From NCBI GenBank assembly GCA_019359535.1, contig JAHHHE010000039.1, positions 1 to 34,218 on the forward strand: a DNA stretch of 34,218 bases, in the 5' to 3' direction. The notes below the pieces were generated by a model. That model was not told where the DNA came from and did no database searches. It saw only the letters and a program-made list of their open reading frames with translations. Both the position numbers and the translations under genes were made by a program. Below, in pieces: positions 25,614 to 33,040 of the stretch. The first letter of the stretch is position 1, and every line of letters begins with the position of its first letter. This DNA comes from Gloeocapsa sp. UFS-A4-WI-NPMV-4B04. Its GTDB lineage: Bacteria; Cyanobacteriota; Cyanobacteriia; Cyanobacteriales; Chroococcidiopsidaceae.

Positions 25614-27947
25614 CTATTTTTCACCTGACTCGTAGATTACTGCCTGCCGTAATCTTGCCTCTGACAACTCGGTTTTACCCAAACGAGCTAAGTCATTTCC
25701 CTGTCGTCGCAGAATTTTTGCCAACTCCTTGCGTCCTGTCTCATCCCCCCAGGCATACTTCTGGCAGGCAGCACAGGCTTTTTGTGTGGTAGTGTTAGCT
25801 AGATCATCAGAGTGCAAGATAGTTGCAGGATCAGTAGTTAGAAGTTCTAGCTCTGGGTCTTCTGAAACTAGGTGATAGCCCAGCCGCTGACAGCAAACTT
25901 TTAACCACTTTTGCCAGTTACCTCGCCACAGCCGGAGTGTGTTATCCGAACTACCGCTGACGATGTAATTACCATCAGGGCTAAAGGCAACGGAGGTGAC
26001 CCTGCCTGTATGTCCCTGGAAGGGTTGCCCAATGGGGCTGCCCTCTATATCCCACAGCCGGAGTGTGTTATCCGAACTACCGCTGACGATGTAATTACCA
26101 TCAGGGCTAAAGGCAACGGAGGTGACCCTGCCTGTATGTCCCTGGAAGGGTTGCCCGATAGGGTTGCCCTCTACATCCCACAACCGGAGTGTCCTGTCAT
26201 CACTACCGCTGACGATGTAACTACCATCAGGGCTAAAGGCAACGGATCTAACCCAACCTACCTCATTTCCCTCTGCATGTCTTTGGATGCCTTGGAAGGG
26301 TTGCCCGATGGGGTTGCCCTCTACATCCCACAACTGGAGTGTGCTATCCCCACCGCTAACGATGCGAGTACCATCGGGGCTAAAGGCAATAGACCTGACA
26401 CTTTCTGTATGTCCCTGGAAGGGTAACCCGATAGGGTTGCCCTTTACATCCCACAACCGGAGCGTCTTGTCATCACTACCACTGATGATGCGAGTACCAT
26501 CGGGGCTAAAGGCAATAGACCTGACACTTTCTGTATGTCCCTGGAAGGGTGACCCGATAGGATTACCCTCTACATCCCACAACCGGAGTGCCTTGTCATC
26601 ACCACCGCTGACGATGCGAGTGCCATCGGGGCTAAAGGCAATAGACCTGACACTTCCTGTGTGTCCCTGGAAGGGTTGCCTGATAGGGTTGCCCTCTATA
26701 TCCCACAACCGGATCGTCTTGTCATCACCACCGCTGACGATGCGAGTGCCATCGGGGCTAAAGGCAACGGAGATGACCATTCCTGTATGTCCTTGGAAGG
26801 GTTGCCCGATAGGGTTGCCCTCTATATCCCACAACCGGAGCGTCTTGCCATGACCACGGTTGTCATCACCACCGCTGACAATGCGAGTACCATCGGAGCT
26901 AAAGGCAATAGACCTGACACTTCCTGTATGTCCCTGGAAGGGTTGCCCGGTGGGGTTGCCCTCTATATCCCACAGCCGGAGCGTCTTGTCATCACCACCG
27001 CTGACGATGCGAGTACCATCGGGGCTAAAGGCAACGGAATAAACGAAACCCGTATGTCCCTGGAAGGGTGACCCGATAGGGTTGCCCTCTATATCCCACA
27101 ACCGGAGCGTCTTGTCCCAACTACCACTGACGATGCGAGTACCATCGGGGCTAAAGGCAATAGACCTGACAATTCCTGTATGTCCTTGGAAGGGTTGCCC
27201 GATAGGGTTGCCCTCTATATCCCACAGTCGGAGTGTATTGTCCTCACTACCACTGATGATGCGAGTGCCATCGGGACTAAAAACAACGGAATAAACGGAA
27301 CCTGTATGTCCCTGGAAGGGTGACCCGATAGGATTACCCTCTATATCCCACAGTCGGAGTGTATTGTCCCAACTACCACTGACGATGCGAGTGCCATCGG
27401 GACTAAAGGCAACGGAATAAATGGAACCTGTATGTCCCTGGAAGGGTTGCCCGGTGGGGTTGCCCTCTATATCCCACAGCCGGAGCGTCTTGTCATCACC
27501 ACCGCTGACGATGCGAGTGCCATCGGGGCTAAAGGCAACAGCATTGACCGGGCCTGGAGGTTTCTGGAAGGGTTGCCCAATGGGGTTGCCCTCTATATCC
27601 CATAGTTGGAGTACGAGATCCTGACTACCGCTGACGATGCGAGTGCCATCGGGGCTAAGGGCAACAGCATTGACCGTGAATGTAGATCCTCCCTCCAGTG
27701 TATTTGCGAGCCGGGATAGATTCATTGCCTGATTCAGGCTTCCCTGCACTGTGCTGAGTAACTGATATGGCAATTTCTCCAAATTCTCCCCCATTGCCTG
27801 TGCTGCCAGTTCCACGCCATCCTGTGCCTGTACCGATACCCGATACTGTGCCCTTGCTGCCAGTTTCCACAACCGGGACTCCGTTAGCGCCTGCTGTAGC
27901 GCTTGCTGTAGTATGGCAATCTGCTCCTGTTCGTGTTTATTTATCAA
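25614..27947 (-). CDS. WD40 protein with 14 repeats (double beta-propeller), possibly truncated
   Basis: 777 residues. An N-terminal helical part of about 90 residues (QQALQQALTESRLWKLAARAQYRV…) precedes 14 WD repeats of the type FSPDGTRIVSGxxDxTLRLWDIEGNPIGQPFQGHTG, enough for two seven-bladed propellers. The C-terminal tail has a KACAACQKYAWGDE segment like that at the end of cyanobacterial NTPase-WD40 (STAND-type) proteins, but no NTPase domain is present. The only plausible start is a TTG at 27947 with no ribosome binding site, 7 bp after the GH13 stop. Translation may be coupled, or the gene may have lost its 5' part. Its TAG stop (25614-25616) touches the IS1 end, so the 3' end may also be shortened. 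Confidence 0.82.
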   Translation of the reverse strand: MINKHEQEQIAILQQALQQALTESRLWKLAARAQYRVSVQAQDGVELAAQAMGENLEKLPYQLLSTVQGSLNQAMNLSRLANTLEGGSTFTVNAVALSPDGTRIVSGSQDLVLQLWDIEGNPIGQPFQKPPGPVNAVAFSPDGTRIVSGGDDKTLRLWDIEGNPTGQPFQGHTGSIYSVAFSPDGTRIVSGSWDNTLRLWDIEGNPIGSPFQGHTGSVYSVVFSPDGTRIISGSEDNTLRLWDIEGNPIGQPFQGHTGIVRSIAFSPDGTRIVSGSWDKTLRLWDIEGNPIGSPFQGHTGFVYSVAFSPDGTRIVSGGDDKTLRLWDIEGNPTGQPFQGHTGSVRSIAFSSDGTRIVSGGDDNRGHGKTLRLWDIEGNPIGQPFQGHTGMVISVAFSPDGTRIVSGGDDKTIRLWDIEGNPIRQPFQGHTGSVRSIAFSPDGTRIVSGGDDKALRLWDVEGNPIGSPFQGHTESVRSIAFSPDGTRIISGSDDKTLRLWDVKGNPIGLPFQGHTESVRSIAFSPDGTRIVSGGDSTLQLWDVEGNPIGQPFQGIQRHAEGNEVGWVRSVAFSPDGSYIVSGSDDRTLRLWDVEGNPIGQPFQGHTGRVTSVAFSPDGNYIVSGSSDNTLRLWDIEGSPIGQPFQGHTGRVTSVAFSPDGNYIVSGSSDNTLRLWRGNWQKWLKVCCQRLGYHLVSEDPELELLTTDPATILHSDDLANTTTQKACAACQKYAWGDETGRKELAKILRRQGNDLARLGKTELSEARLRQAVIYESGEK
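25920..27690 (-). repeat. 126-bp tandem coding repeats (WD40 array)
   Basis: Fourteen WD units, most 42 codons long, repeat at the DNA level with long stretches nearly identical. Two units have inserts (one RGHGK-type, one IQRHAEGNEVGW-type) and one lacks two residues. Such near-identity points to recent amplification or gene conversion. Confidence 0.9.
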
Positions 27948-27953
27948 AGTTTA

Positions 27954-29774
27954 TTACTGTGAGAGTATTAGGGTGCTGTAAGGAGCAATTCCGACATTGC
28001 CAGAAAAAGGCATACCATCTGTATCTCCCCAAGTTGCCCTGCCTGCCGTTGTATCGTACCCTGGGTGATTGCCAAAGTCAGCGCTAAAACCATTCCAATC
28101 ACTGTTAAAACGAACATACCAGGTGCCACTTTGGGGGAAGCCAATGTTGTAGCTGTTATAGCTACGGTCAGCCATGTTGATAATTATGACTACATCATCT
28201 CCAAGTCCCCCGTTCTCCCAACGGTGAAAAGCAATTACTTTATCATTGTTGTTCACATGGTACACATTGACATGCTGCCCACGCAGACCACGTGTATTGT
28301 TGTACCAGTTACGTCGTAGACGAATCAAAGCTTGGTATAGATCCCATATACCACTGAACCTGTCTTTCTTACTCCAGTCTAGAGCAACATTTGCATCCCA
28401 ACTTCCCCACTCTAGAAGTTCCTGTCCTTGAAAAATCATAGGAATGCCTGGAGTTGTAAAGACTAGGGCAGATCCCAGAGTAGAGCGTTTCCTTGAAAAC
28501 CAACTATCAGCATTACCTCGCCAGATATCTTCAGGAATTCGGTGTTTGTCTGGTCTTTCTTCCAGGTTAAGAGATTTTGCTACCTCATCATGGGATTCAG
28601 TGTAGATAACCCGTTCAAATGCATCAGTACCAAATCGATGGTAGATAGCATCTCGAACCGCGTACATATTGCGATCTTGATCATTAGGTGTGACAATCGC
28701 TTCTCGAACAGGCACAAAAAACTTTGGATCCCACTGAGCGTCAAAACCAGCTCCACCAGATCCCGTGTCCTTAGTTATCCATTCGTTGTTCCGTAAATCC
28801 TCAGCAATAGTTATCTTCCAAGGTTGCCTAGCACCAATTTCATTGTTAATCCATTGAACTAAGCTCCAACCATCAGGAATATCGCTCCCAGGGTCATTAT
28901 TTTTACCATAAGCATTGGTGATGTAAGCGGTAGCGTCAAACCTCAACCCATCAACTTGGCATTCCTCTAACCACATCAAAACATTGTCCCGAAGGTATTG
29001 CCTTACCTCACCACGACCGTAATCTAGTCGTGTATCACCCCAAGGAGTTCCACTGCGCCAGTCGTTGTAAAAGTAAATTCCTCCTTTGCCATTTTCACTC
29101 CAGTTAGTAAATCTCCACAAGTCTAAGTCATTTGGCCCAAGATGGTTGTAGACCACGTCAAGAATGACTGCAATGCTGTGTTGATGGGCTGTCTGGACAA
29201 AATCTTTAAAGTCCTTTGGCAGACCAAAGGCACTTTCAAGTGCAAAGGGATGAGCCAGATTGTATCCCCAAGAGAAGTCTCCAGGAAACTCAGCAGAAGG
29301 CATTACCTCAATAGCATTAATGCCAAGAGCTTGAAGTTCACCTAACTTGGCTTTAATACTTCTGAAACTTCCGAAGCCGGGATCAATATCATTATTGAAC
29401 GTACCAACATGCATTTCATAGATAACTAGCTCATTCCAAGCTGGCATCGAGAAGCTAGTGTGCATCCAGTTGAACGTAGAGTCAGCAATGATTGAGTTGC
29501 CAACGGAACTTGTAAGGTCTCTAGCATAAGGGTCGTTCTTCCAAAGAACATTAGAATTATGGCGAACTACATACTTGTACTGCTGATCAATTTGGGCACC
29601 AGAGACATCAACCGACCAATATCCATTTCCTTCATGTTCTAAAGGGTTAACCGTATCGGACCAGCCATTAAACTCTCCAGCCACTGAGACGCTATCAACA
29701 AACGGAGCCCACACACGAAAAGTAGTACCACTGTCGTATGGTGTGGCTCCCATACCAATATGGGAAGAGGGCAT
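27954..29774 (-). CDS. GH13 alpha-glucan enzyme, branching-enzyme-like
   Basis: 606 residues. The start is supported by a strong AGGAGG seven bases before the ATG. An N-terminal CBM48-like domain (FRVWAPFVDSVSVAGEFNGWSD) is followed by a GH13 barrel with all four conserved regions: DVVYNH 206-211, GLRFDA with nucleophile D280, TIAEDL with acid/base E325, and ESHDE with H395/D396. A short beta-domain ends the protein. Family members either transfer alpha-1,4 chains to 1,6 positions or hydrolyse maltooligosaccharide derivatives. At 606 residues it is shorter than classical GlgB and could instead be a trehalohydrolase-like enzyme; the sequence does not decide. It is likely read into the WD40 gene 7 bp downstream. 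Confidence 0.88.
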   Translation of the reverse strand: MPSSHIGMGATPYDSGTTFRVWAPFVDSVSVAGEFNGWSDTVNPLEHEGNGYWSVDVSGAQIDQQYKYVVRHNSNVLWKNDPYARDLTSSVGNSIIADSTFNWMHTSFSMPAWNELVIYEMHVGTFNNDIDPGFGSFRSIKAKLGELQALGINAIEVMPSAEFPGDFSWGYNLAHPFALESAFGLPKDFKDFVQTAHQHSIAVILDVVYNHLGPNDLDLWRFTNWSENGKGGIYFYNDWRSGTPWGDTRLDYGRGEVRQYLRDNVLMWLEECQVDGLRFDATAYITNAYGKNNDPGSDIPDGWSLVQWINNEIGARQPWKITIAEDLRNNEWITKDTGSGGAGFDAQWDPKFFVPVREAIVTPNDQDRNMYAVRDAIYHRFGTDAFERVIYTESHDEVAKSLNLEERPDKHRIPEDIWRGNADSWFSRKRSTLGSALVFTTPGIPMIFQGQELLEWGSWDANVALDWSKKDRFSGIWDLYQALIRLRRNWYNNTRGLRGQHVNVYHVNNNDKVIAFHRWENGGLGDDVVIIINMADRSYNSYNIGFPQSGTWYVRFNSDWNGFSADFGNHPGYDTTAGRATWGDTDGMPFSGNVGIAPYSTLILSQ

Positions 29775-29862
29775 TGCAGTTCCTCCTGCATAAAAATTTT
29801 CAAACCAACATTATCATGTAATGTTCTAGACCTGTGGATTTAGTCAAACGGTCCGACCAAAC

Positions 29863-30590
29863 TCATAACGGTTGATGAACAATCCAATTCCCTTTGTCAT
29901 GCAACAAGGTAGATTTGGAGAAACAAATCGTTTTACGAGCTAGCCGCTTGATGCGAGTTCTCAAGGTTAAATGCTTCCGCTCAATCTTCTGAGTGTTGGC
30001 TTTTCCAACGGTGTGATGCTGCTGGTCAAGCAAACGTAAATAAGCTCCCCAACTGTCAGTGTAAAAGTGAGTCAGATCAAAGGGATGCAACAACTGTTTG
30101 AGCTTGACTAAGGCAGCATCTTCATGGGGTGCGAGGACGTAGGCAAGCATCTTACCAGTGCGATGGTCAATGGCAGACCAAAGCCAGCGTTGCTGCTTTT
30201 TAGACTGTACAAAACTCCACATTTCATCCATTTCAGCCTCTTCGTTGCGCACTACGATCACGGGGTCCGAATCAATTGACCTCTGCTCTAAAAAGGTTTT
30301 ATTAACTTGTTCGAGATGGCGATCTTTTTTTTTAATTCTTCAATTACTGTTGTCGGGCTGATCTTCAAGACTCGTGCGGTATCTCGGATACCACTGCCAT
30401 TAACTGCCATGTCCCCAATTTGTTGTTTGACTTCGCTTAAGTAACCCCGATAAGAGTATTGCTTGATGAAGGTTGAACGTGAACAATCAGTGTTACGACA
30501 CTTGTAACGTTGCTTACCTTCCGTTGATTTTCCATGTTTCACAACATTTGTACACTGGCAAGCAGGACATTGGATTGGTTCTAAAACCAT
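29863..30590 (-). CDS. IS1 transposase InsAB', joined by a -1 frameshift at an A9 run
   Basis: The first frame (30590 down) is InsA-like: zinc ribbon CPAC…C plus helix-turn-helix, ending shortly after VIEELKKK. In the -1 frame the same A-run continues as KKKDRHLEQVNKTFLEQRS… into the InsB-like catalytic part (DEMWSFV, FYTDSWGAY, TQKIERKHLTLRTRIKRLARKTICFSK) without a stop, to 29863. This gives a 242-residue fusion. The classical IS1 uses the same -1 logic on an A-rich heptamer, so programmed frameshifting is likely. The catalytic acidic residues and the conserved RxxxK-type tail are present, so it may be functional. Confidence 0.85.
30325..30333 (-). promoter_or_regulatory. A9 slippery sequence for -1 ribosomal frameshift
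   Basis: Nine consecutive A residues on the coding strand, in the context TTA AAA AAA AAG of the InsA frame. Shifting back one base here opens the InsB frame directly. It could also be a site of transcriptional slippage, or a chance indel in an old gene. Confidence 0.7.
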
Positions 30591-30657
30591 GTTTAAGATG
30601 AGGAGAAATGAGACTATATTTTATTCTCTCCTAAATCCACAGGTTTAGAACATTACC

Positions 30658-30798
30658 GCAAAAGCACTGGGTATCGCCCAGAAAGTTAACGGGCGCGATC
30701 AAAAACTTGAGTTTTTGAGAAACCAGATGAAACTCAAGTTACAGCAAGCCAAGTTCGAGATTGTACAATCAGTAGCTCAAGAACTGCTTGCTTGCTAA
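30658..30798 (+). pseudogene. Unrecognised gene, C-terminal fragment
   Basis: 46 open codons (AKALGIAQKVNGRDQKLEFL…SVAQELLAC, stop at 30796-30798) begin right at the IS1 terminus. The composition is protein-like (charged amphipathic helix), and the lack of a start at the IS edge suggests that IS1 interrupted a gene. I recognise no family. Confidence 0.4.
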
Positions 30799-30943
30799 AT
30801 GTTTTCTTACGAAGGATGTTGCCCAAATATTAACCTGGCAATGTAAGTCGCAGAAAGAAAATTAATGTTTTCAAGGGTTTCGGGCTTAAAAATGCACGAT
30901 CAATTATTGCCGATTTAATAACATCCCTCTCGCTCCTAACTAA

Positions 30944-31264
30944 CGTTTTGCAAAAAAGCAGCCTCAAAAAGTAATTGCTCAAAAACATCCGCCAAAAGCA
31001 AAAACCGAAAGCACAGAAAATAAGGTAAATACTCGCCCGTACAACGCTCCAGCTATCGAGATTAGGGTTGCGATAGCGCCAGCGCCTTCGCAGAGCTTCG
31101 CACAAAGAGATGTCAAGATTCCTATTGAACCGAATCAGATGGTTATGGCTGAGTTGTTTGGGAGTAGTTTGAAGTTGAATTATTGTGGGTTGAGCAGGGC
31201 AATCGTGTATTTGAAGGAACAGTATGCAGTTGGGAATATAGAGGTTAAGATTTGGCAGTCATAA
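30944..31264 (+). pseudogene. Unrecognised gene fragment ending …VKIWQS, partly inside the inverted repeat
   Basis: 106 open codons after an in-frame TAA at 30941, with no convincing start codon. The last 70 or so residues (RDVKIPIEPNQMVMAEL…GLSRAIVYLKEQYAVGNIEVKIW) are protein-like and are repeated, inverted, at 32810-33040, where only the terminal part survives. A small dispersed repeat is translated inside it (RVAIAPAPSQSFAQ). It lies 90 bp upstream of the Nif11-like gene on the same strand. Function unknown. Confidence 0.45.
31070..31101 (+). repeat. Small dispersed repeat, copy 1
   Basis: GCGATAGCGCCAGCGCC followed by TTCGCAGAGCTTCGC. It is GC-rich, palindrome-like and resembles the short interspersed repeats common in Nostocales. 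It is read in frame inside the unknown gene fragment. Confidence 0.7.
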
Positions 31265-31275
31265 ATATTCAGTTT

Positions 31276-31303
31276 TTGAGCATTTAAGATGGTCTATTAT
31301 AAG
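31276..31303 (+). promoter_or_regulatory. Possible promoter of the Nif11-like gene
   Basis: TTGAGC (31276-31281) and TATAAG (31298-31303), 16 bases apart, lie about 50 bp before the start codon. The match to the sigma-70 consensus is moderate. It is repeated at 32771-32798 in the other arm. Confidence 0.35.
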
Positions 31304-31353
31304 TCTTATCAACAAGTTCGCAACACCAAAGAGCGAGAATAGGAGTTTCAAAT

Positions 31354-31575
31354 ATGGCTTTAGATCAACTCGAAGCATTTTTGAGGAAAATGCAGTCTGA
31401 AACTGCACTTAAAAATGAGGTGCTTGCTTCATCAACAGCAGATGAAGTTGCACAAATAGCACTCAAGCTTGGTTTTGAATTTTCAGGTGATGAATTATTG
31501 AGAATCTCAGGTAAGAAAGTTGGCAGGGTTACTGTTAAAAAAAAGGATCTTCCTGGAGAGTACTGGGGGAATTGA
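31354..31575 (+). CDS. Nif11-like small protein, copy 1
   Basis: 73 residues. The ATG at 31354 is preceded by AGGAG eight bases upstream. The sequence (LEAFLRKMQSETALKNEVL, then EVAQIALKLGFEFSGDELL) fits the Nif11 domain: an LxxFL helix, a charged middle, and the (V)AxxxGFxFSxxEL motif. This domain occurs in small proteins near nif genes and as the leader of ribosomally made modified peptides. The C-terminus (GKKVGRVTVKKKDLPGEYWGN) lacks the double-glycine cleavage site and Cys-rich core typical of precursors, so a precursor role is open. An identical protein is encoded in the other repeat arm, facing this one. No modifying enzyme or transporter gene is in the window. Confidence 0.75.
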   Translation: MALDQLEAFLRKMQSETALKNEVLASSTADEVAQIALKLGFEFSGDELLRISGKKVGRVTVKKKDLPGEYWGN

Positions 31576-31602
31576 GCGCTCGCACAAAATATCAGCAGTA
31601 TT

Positions 31603-31632
31603 GCGATAGCGCCAGCGCGCTCGCAGAGCTTC
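31603..31632 (+). repeat. Small dispersed repeat, copy 2
   Basis: GCGATAGCGCCAGCGCGCTC followed by GCAGAGCTTC, 28 bp after the Nif11-like stop codon. It is close to a hairpin and might also serve as its 3' structure. Confidence 0.65.
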
Positions 31633-31654
31633 CCATTCTCAACAGAGGCAAGCA

Positions 31655-31948
31655 TTATCGACGGGGTAATGGCTCAGAGGTGTTGTAAGCAGTTGTTAAA
31701 TAACGAGTCCAAACTCGTAACGGTTGATAAACAAACCAATCACGCTCATCATGCATCTCAATAGCTTTAGAAAAGCAGATTGTCCTACGTGCTAAACGCT
31801 TAATCCTTGTCCGCAATCGTCTTATGCTTGCGTTCAATTGTTTGGGTATTAGACTTACCAATAATATGTACTTGCTTATCTAAATGACGTTGATAAGCTC
31901 CCCATCCATCCGTGAAAAATCGTGTAATTCCAAACGGCTTGAGCAGTG
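31655..31948 (-). pseudogene. IS1 InsB remnant with frameshift
   Basis: Reads ITRFFTDGWGAYQRHLDKQVHIIGKSNTQTIERKHK in one frame, then shifts by one base to LRTRIKRLARRTICFSKAIEMHDERDWFVYQPL and stops at 31655. It parallels the InsB half of the element at 29863-30261 but is a different copy. The N-terminal part is missing. The inner end of the left repeat arm falls within it (31790). Confidence 0.8.
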
Positions 31949-32233
31949 TCTTTTTTTGACTTGAATAAATAGAAATCTACCATCCATATAGATATTGTAC
32001 AGGCAGTATCTAAGTTGAGCTAGCGTTCTTACATAATCGCAAAAAACGAGCCACTGAAGCGAAGTTGGTAGTTCATTCATAATTGTTATTAACAGGTTTC
32101 CTTAAATATTTCTTGCCCGTTCTTAACAGCACTTGAACATAACGAAGCGCGTCCACTTTCAAGGGGAGCGGATATAGATTCTAATTCCAACTTACGTGAC
32201 ATTAGTTATAATCATCGTTTATGCTCTGCTCGT

Positions 32234-32276
32234 TTAAAGAAAAGCCCCCAGTTAGCGCCGTTGGGCTTTTCTTTAA
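32234..32276. terminator. Bidirectional terminator-like hairpin
   Basis: TTAAAGAAAAGCCC pairs perfectly with GGGCTTTTCTTTAA over 14 bp around a 15-base loop, with A/T runs on both sides that suit termination in either direction. It sits at the spacer edge between the two convergent Nif11-like genes. The rest of the spacer (about 31950-32233) contains no gene that I can support. Confidence 0.8.
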
Positions 32277-32283
32277 CAGTCTT

Positions 32284-32419
32284 ACGTAGGACAATCTGCT
32301 TTTCTAAAGCTATTGAGATGCATGATGAGCGTGATTGGTTTGTTTATCAACTGTTACGAGTTTGGACTCGTTATTTAACAACTGCTTACAACACCTCTGA
32401 GCCATTACCCCGTCGATAA
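32284..32419 (+). pseudogene. IS1 InsB C-terminal remnant, inverted copy
   Basis: Encodes the last 43 or so residues (RTICFSKAIEMHDERDWFVYQLLRVW…EPLPRR, stop at 32417-32419) of the same InsB as at 31655. It is cut off at the inner boundary of the right repeat arm. Confidence 0.8.
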
Positions 32420-32439
32420 TGCTTGCCTCTGTTGAGAAT

Positions 32440-32471
32440 GCGAAGCTCTGCGAGCGCGCTGGAGCTATCGC
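32440..32471 (-). repeat. Small dispersed repeat, copy 3
   Basis: Reverse-complement counterpart of copy 2, with two base differences (GCTCC for GCGCC, and TTCGC for TTCCC). It lies 28 bp beyond the end of the second Nif11-like gene. Confidence 0.65.
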
Positions 32472-32498
32472 AATACTGCTGATATTTTGTGCGAGCGC

Positions 32499-32720
32499 TC
32501 AATTCCCCCAGTACTCTCCAGGAAGATCCTTTTTTTTAACAGTAACCCTGCCAACTTTCTTACCTGAGATTCTCAATAATTCATCACCTGAAAATTCAAA
32601 ACCAAGCTTGAGTGCTATTTGTGCAACTTCATCTGCTGTTGATGAAGCAAGCACCTCATTTTTAAGTGCAGTTTCAGACTGCATTTTCCTCAAAAATGCT
32701 TCGAGTTGATCTAAAGCCAT
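32499..32720 (-). CDS. Nif11-like small protein, copy 2 (identical)
   Basis: 73 residues, identical in protein sequence to the gene at 31354-31575, with the same AGGAG site and upstream region, on the opposite strand inside the right arm. The two genes converge on the spacer with its terminator hairpin. With no coding difference between copies while flanking bases have drifted, either the duplication is recent or the arms are kept alike by gene conversion. Function is as uncertain as for copy 1. Confidence 0.75.
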   Translation of the reverse strand: MALDQLEAFLRKMQSETALKNEVLASSTADEVAQIALKLGFEFSGDELLRISGKKVGRVTVKKKDLPGEYWGN

Positions 32721-32809
32721 ATTTGAAACTCCTATTCTCGCTCTTTGGTGTTGCGAACTTGTTGATAAGACTTATAATAGACCATCTTAAATGCTCAAAA
32801 ACTGAATAT

Positions 32810-33040
32810 TCATGACTGCCAAATCTTAACCTCTATATTCCCAACTGCATACTGTTCCTTCAAATACACGATTGCCCTACTCAACCCACAATAATTCAAC
32901 TTCAAACTACTCCCAACCAACTCAGCCGTAACCATCTGATTCGGTTCAATAGGAATCTTGACATCTCTTTGTGCGAAGCTCTGCGAACGCGCTGGCGCTA
33001 TCGCAACCCTAATCTCGATAGCTGGAGCGTTGTACGGGCG
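32810..33040 (-). pseudogene. Unrecognised gene fragment ending …VKIWQS, inverted copy
   Basis: Second copy of the C-terminal part of the frame at 30944-31264, stop TGA instead of TAA. It is truncated at 33040 by the IS1 end. Two missense changes relative to copy 1 (M to T and F to V, near the MAELFG region) suggest that neither is under strong constraint. Confidence 0.45.
32973..33004 (-). repeat. Small dispersed repeat, copy 4
   Basis: Reverse-complement counterpart of copy 1, one base different (GCGTTCGC for GCCTTCGC). Confidence 0.65.

Larger units (their letters stand above)
29818..30656 (-). mobile_element. IS1-family element of a second type, 839 bp
   Basis: Terminal inverted repeats GTAATGTTCTAGACCTGTGG (left) and GTAATGTTCTAAACCTGTGG (right, reverse complement) differ at one position in the first 20. 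They bracket the InsA/InsB-type frames. No flanking target duplication is evident (TTATCAT against CGCAAAAG), so the insertion site may have rearranged after insertion. Its ends are unlike those of the other IS1 pair in this window. Confidence 0.88.
31034..31790 (+). repeat. Large inverted repeat, left arm (757 bp)
   Basis: Matches 32284-33040 in reverse complement over exactly the same length with about eight mismatches by eye. It contains the end of the unknown gene, the Nif11-like gene, two small dispersed repeats and the tail of an IS1 InsB gene. The arms face each other across a 493-bp spacer (31791-32283). Confidence 0.92.
32284..33040 (-). repeat. Large inverted repeat, right arm (757 bp)
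   Basis: Reverse complement of 31034-31790. The outer end coincides with the terminus of the intact IS1 (33040), and the inner end lies within an IS1 InsB remnant, so both boundaries involve IS1 sequence. Confidence 0.92.

Noticed and set aside
25911-27624. Long plus-strand open frames across the WD40 gene
   Set aside because: They mirror the repeated WD40 coding units in antisense; the repeats keep all frames open. No start signal or family match.
25920-27690. Possible CRISPR array because of regularly spaced repeats
   Set aside because: The 126-bp period is coding sequence in one continuous WD40 frame, not short repeats with unique spacers.
30830-31105. 91-codon minus-strand frame with a hydrophobic middle
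   Set aside because: Crosses the inverted-repeat boundary, has no ribosome site and lies opposite protein-like plus-strand frames.
31365-31655. 96-codon minus-strand frame, repeated at 32419-32709
   Set aside because: Antisense of the Nif11-like genes; duplicated only because the arms are duplicated.
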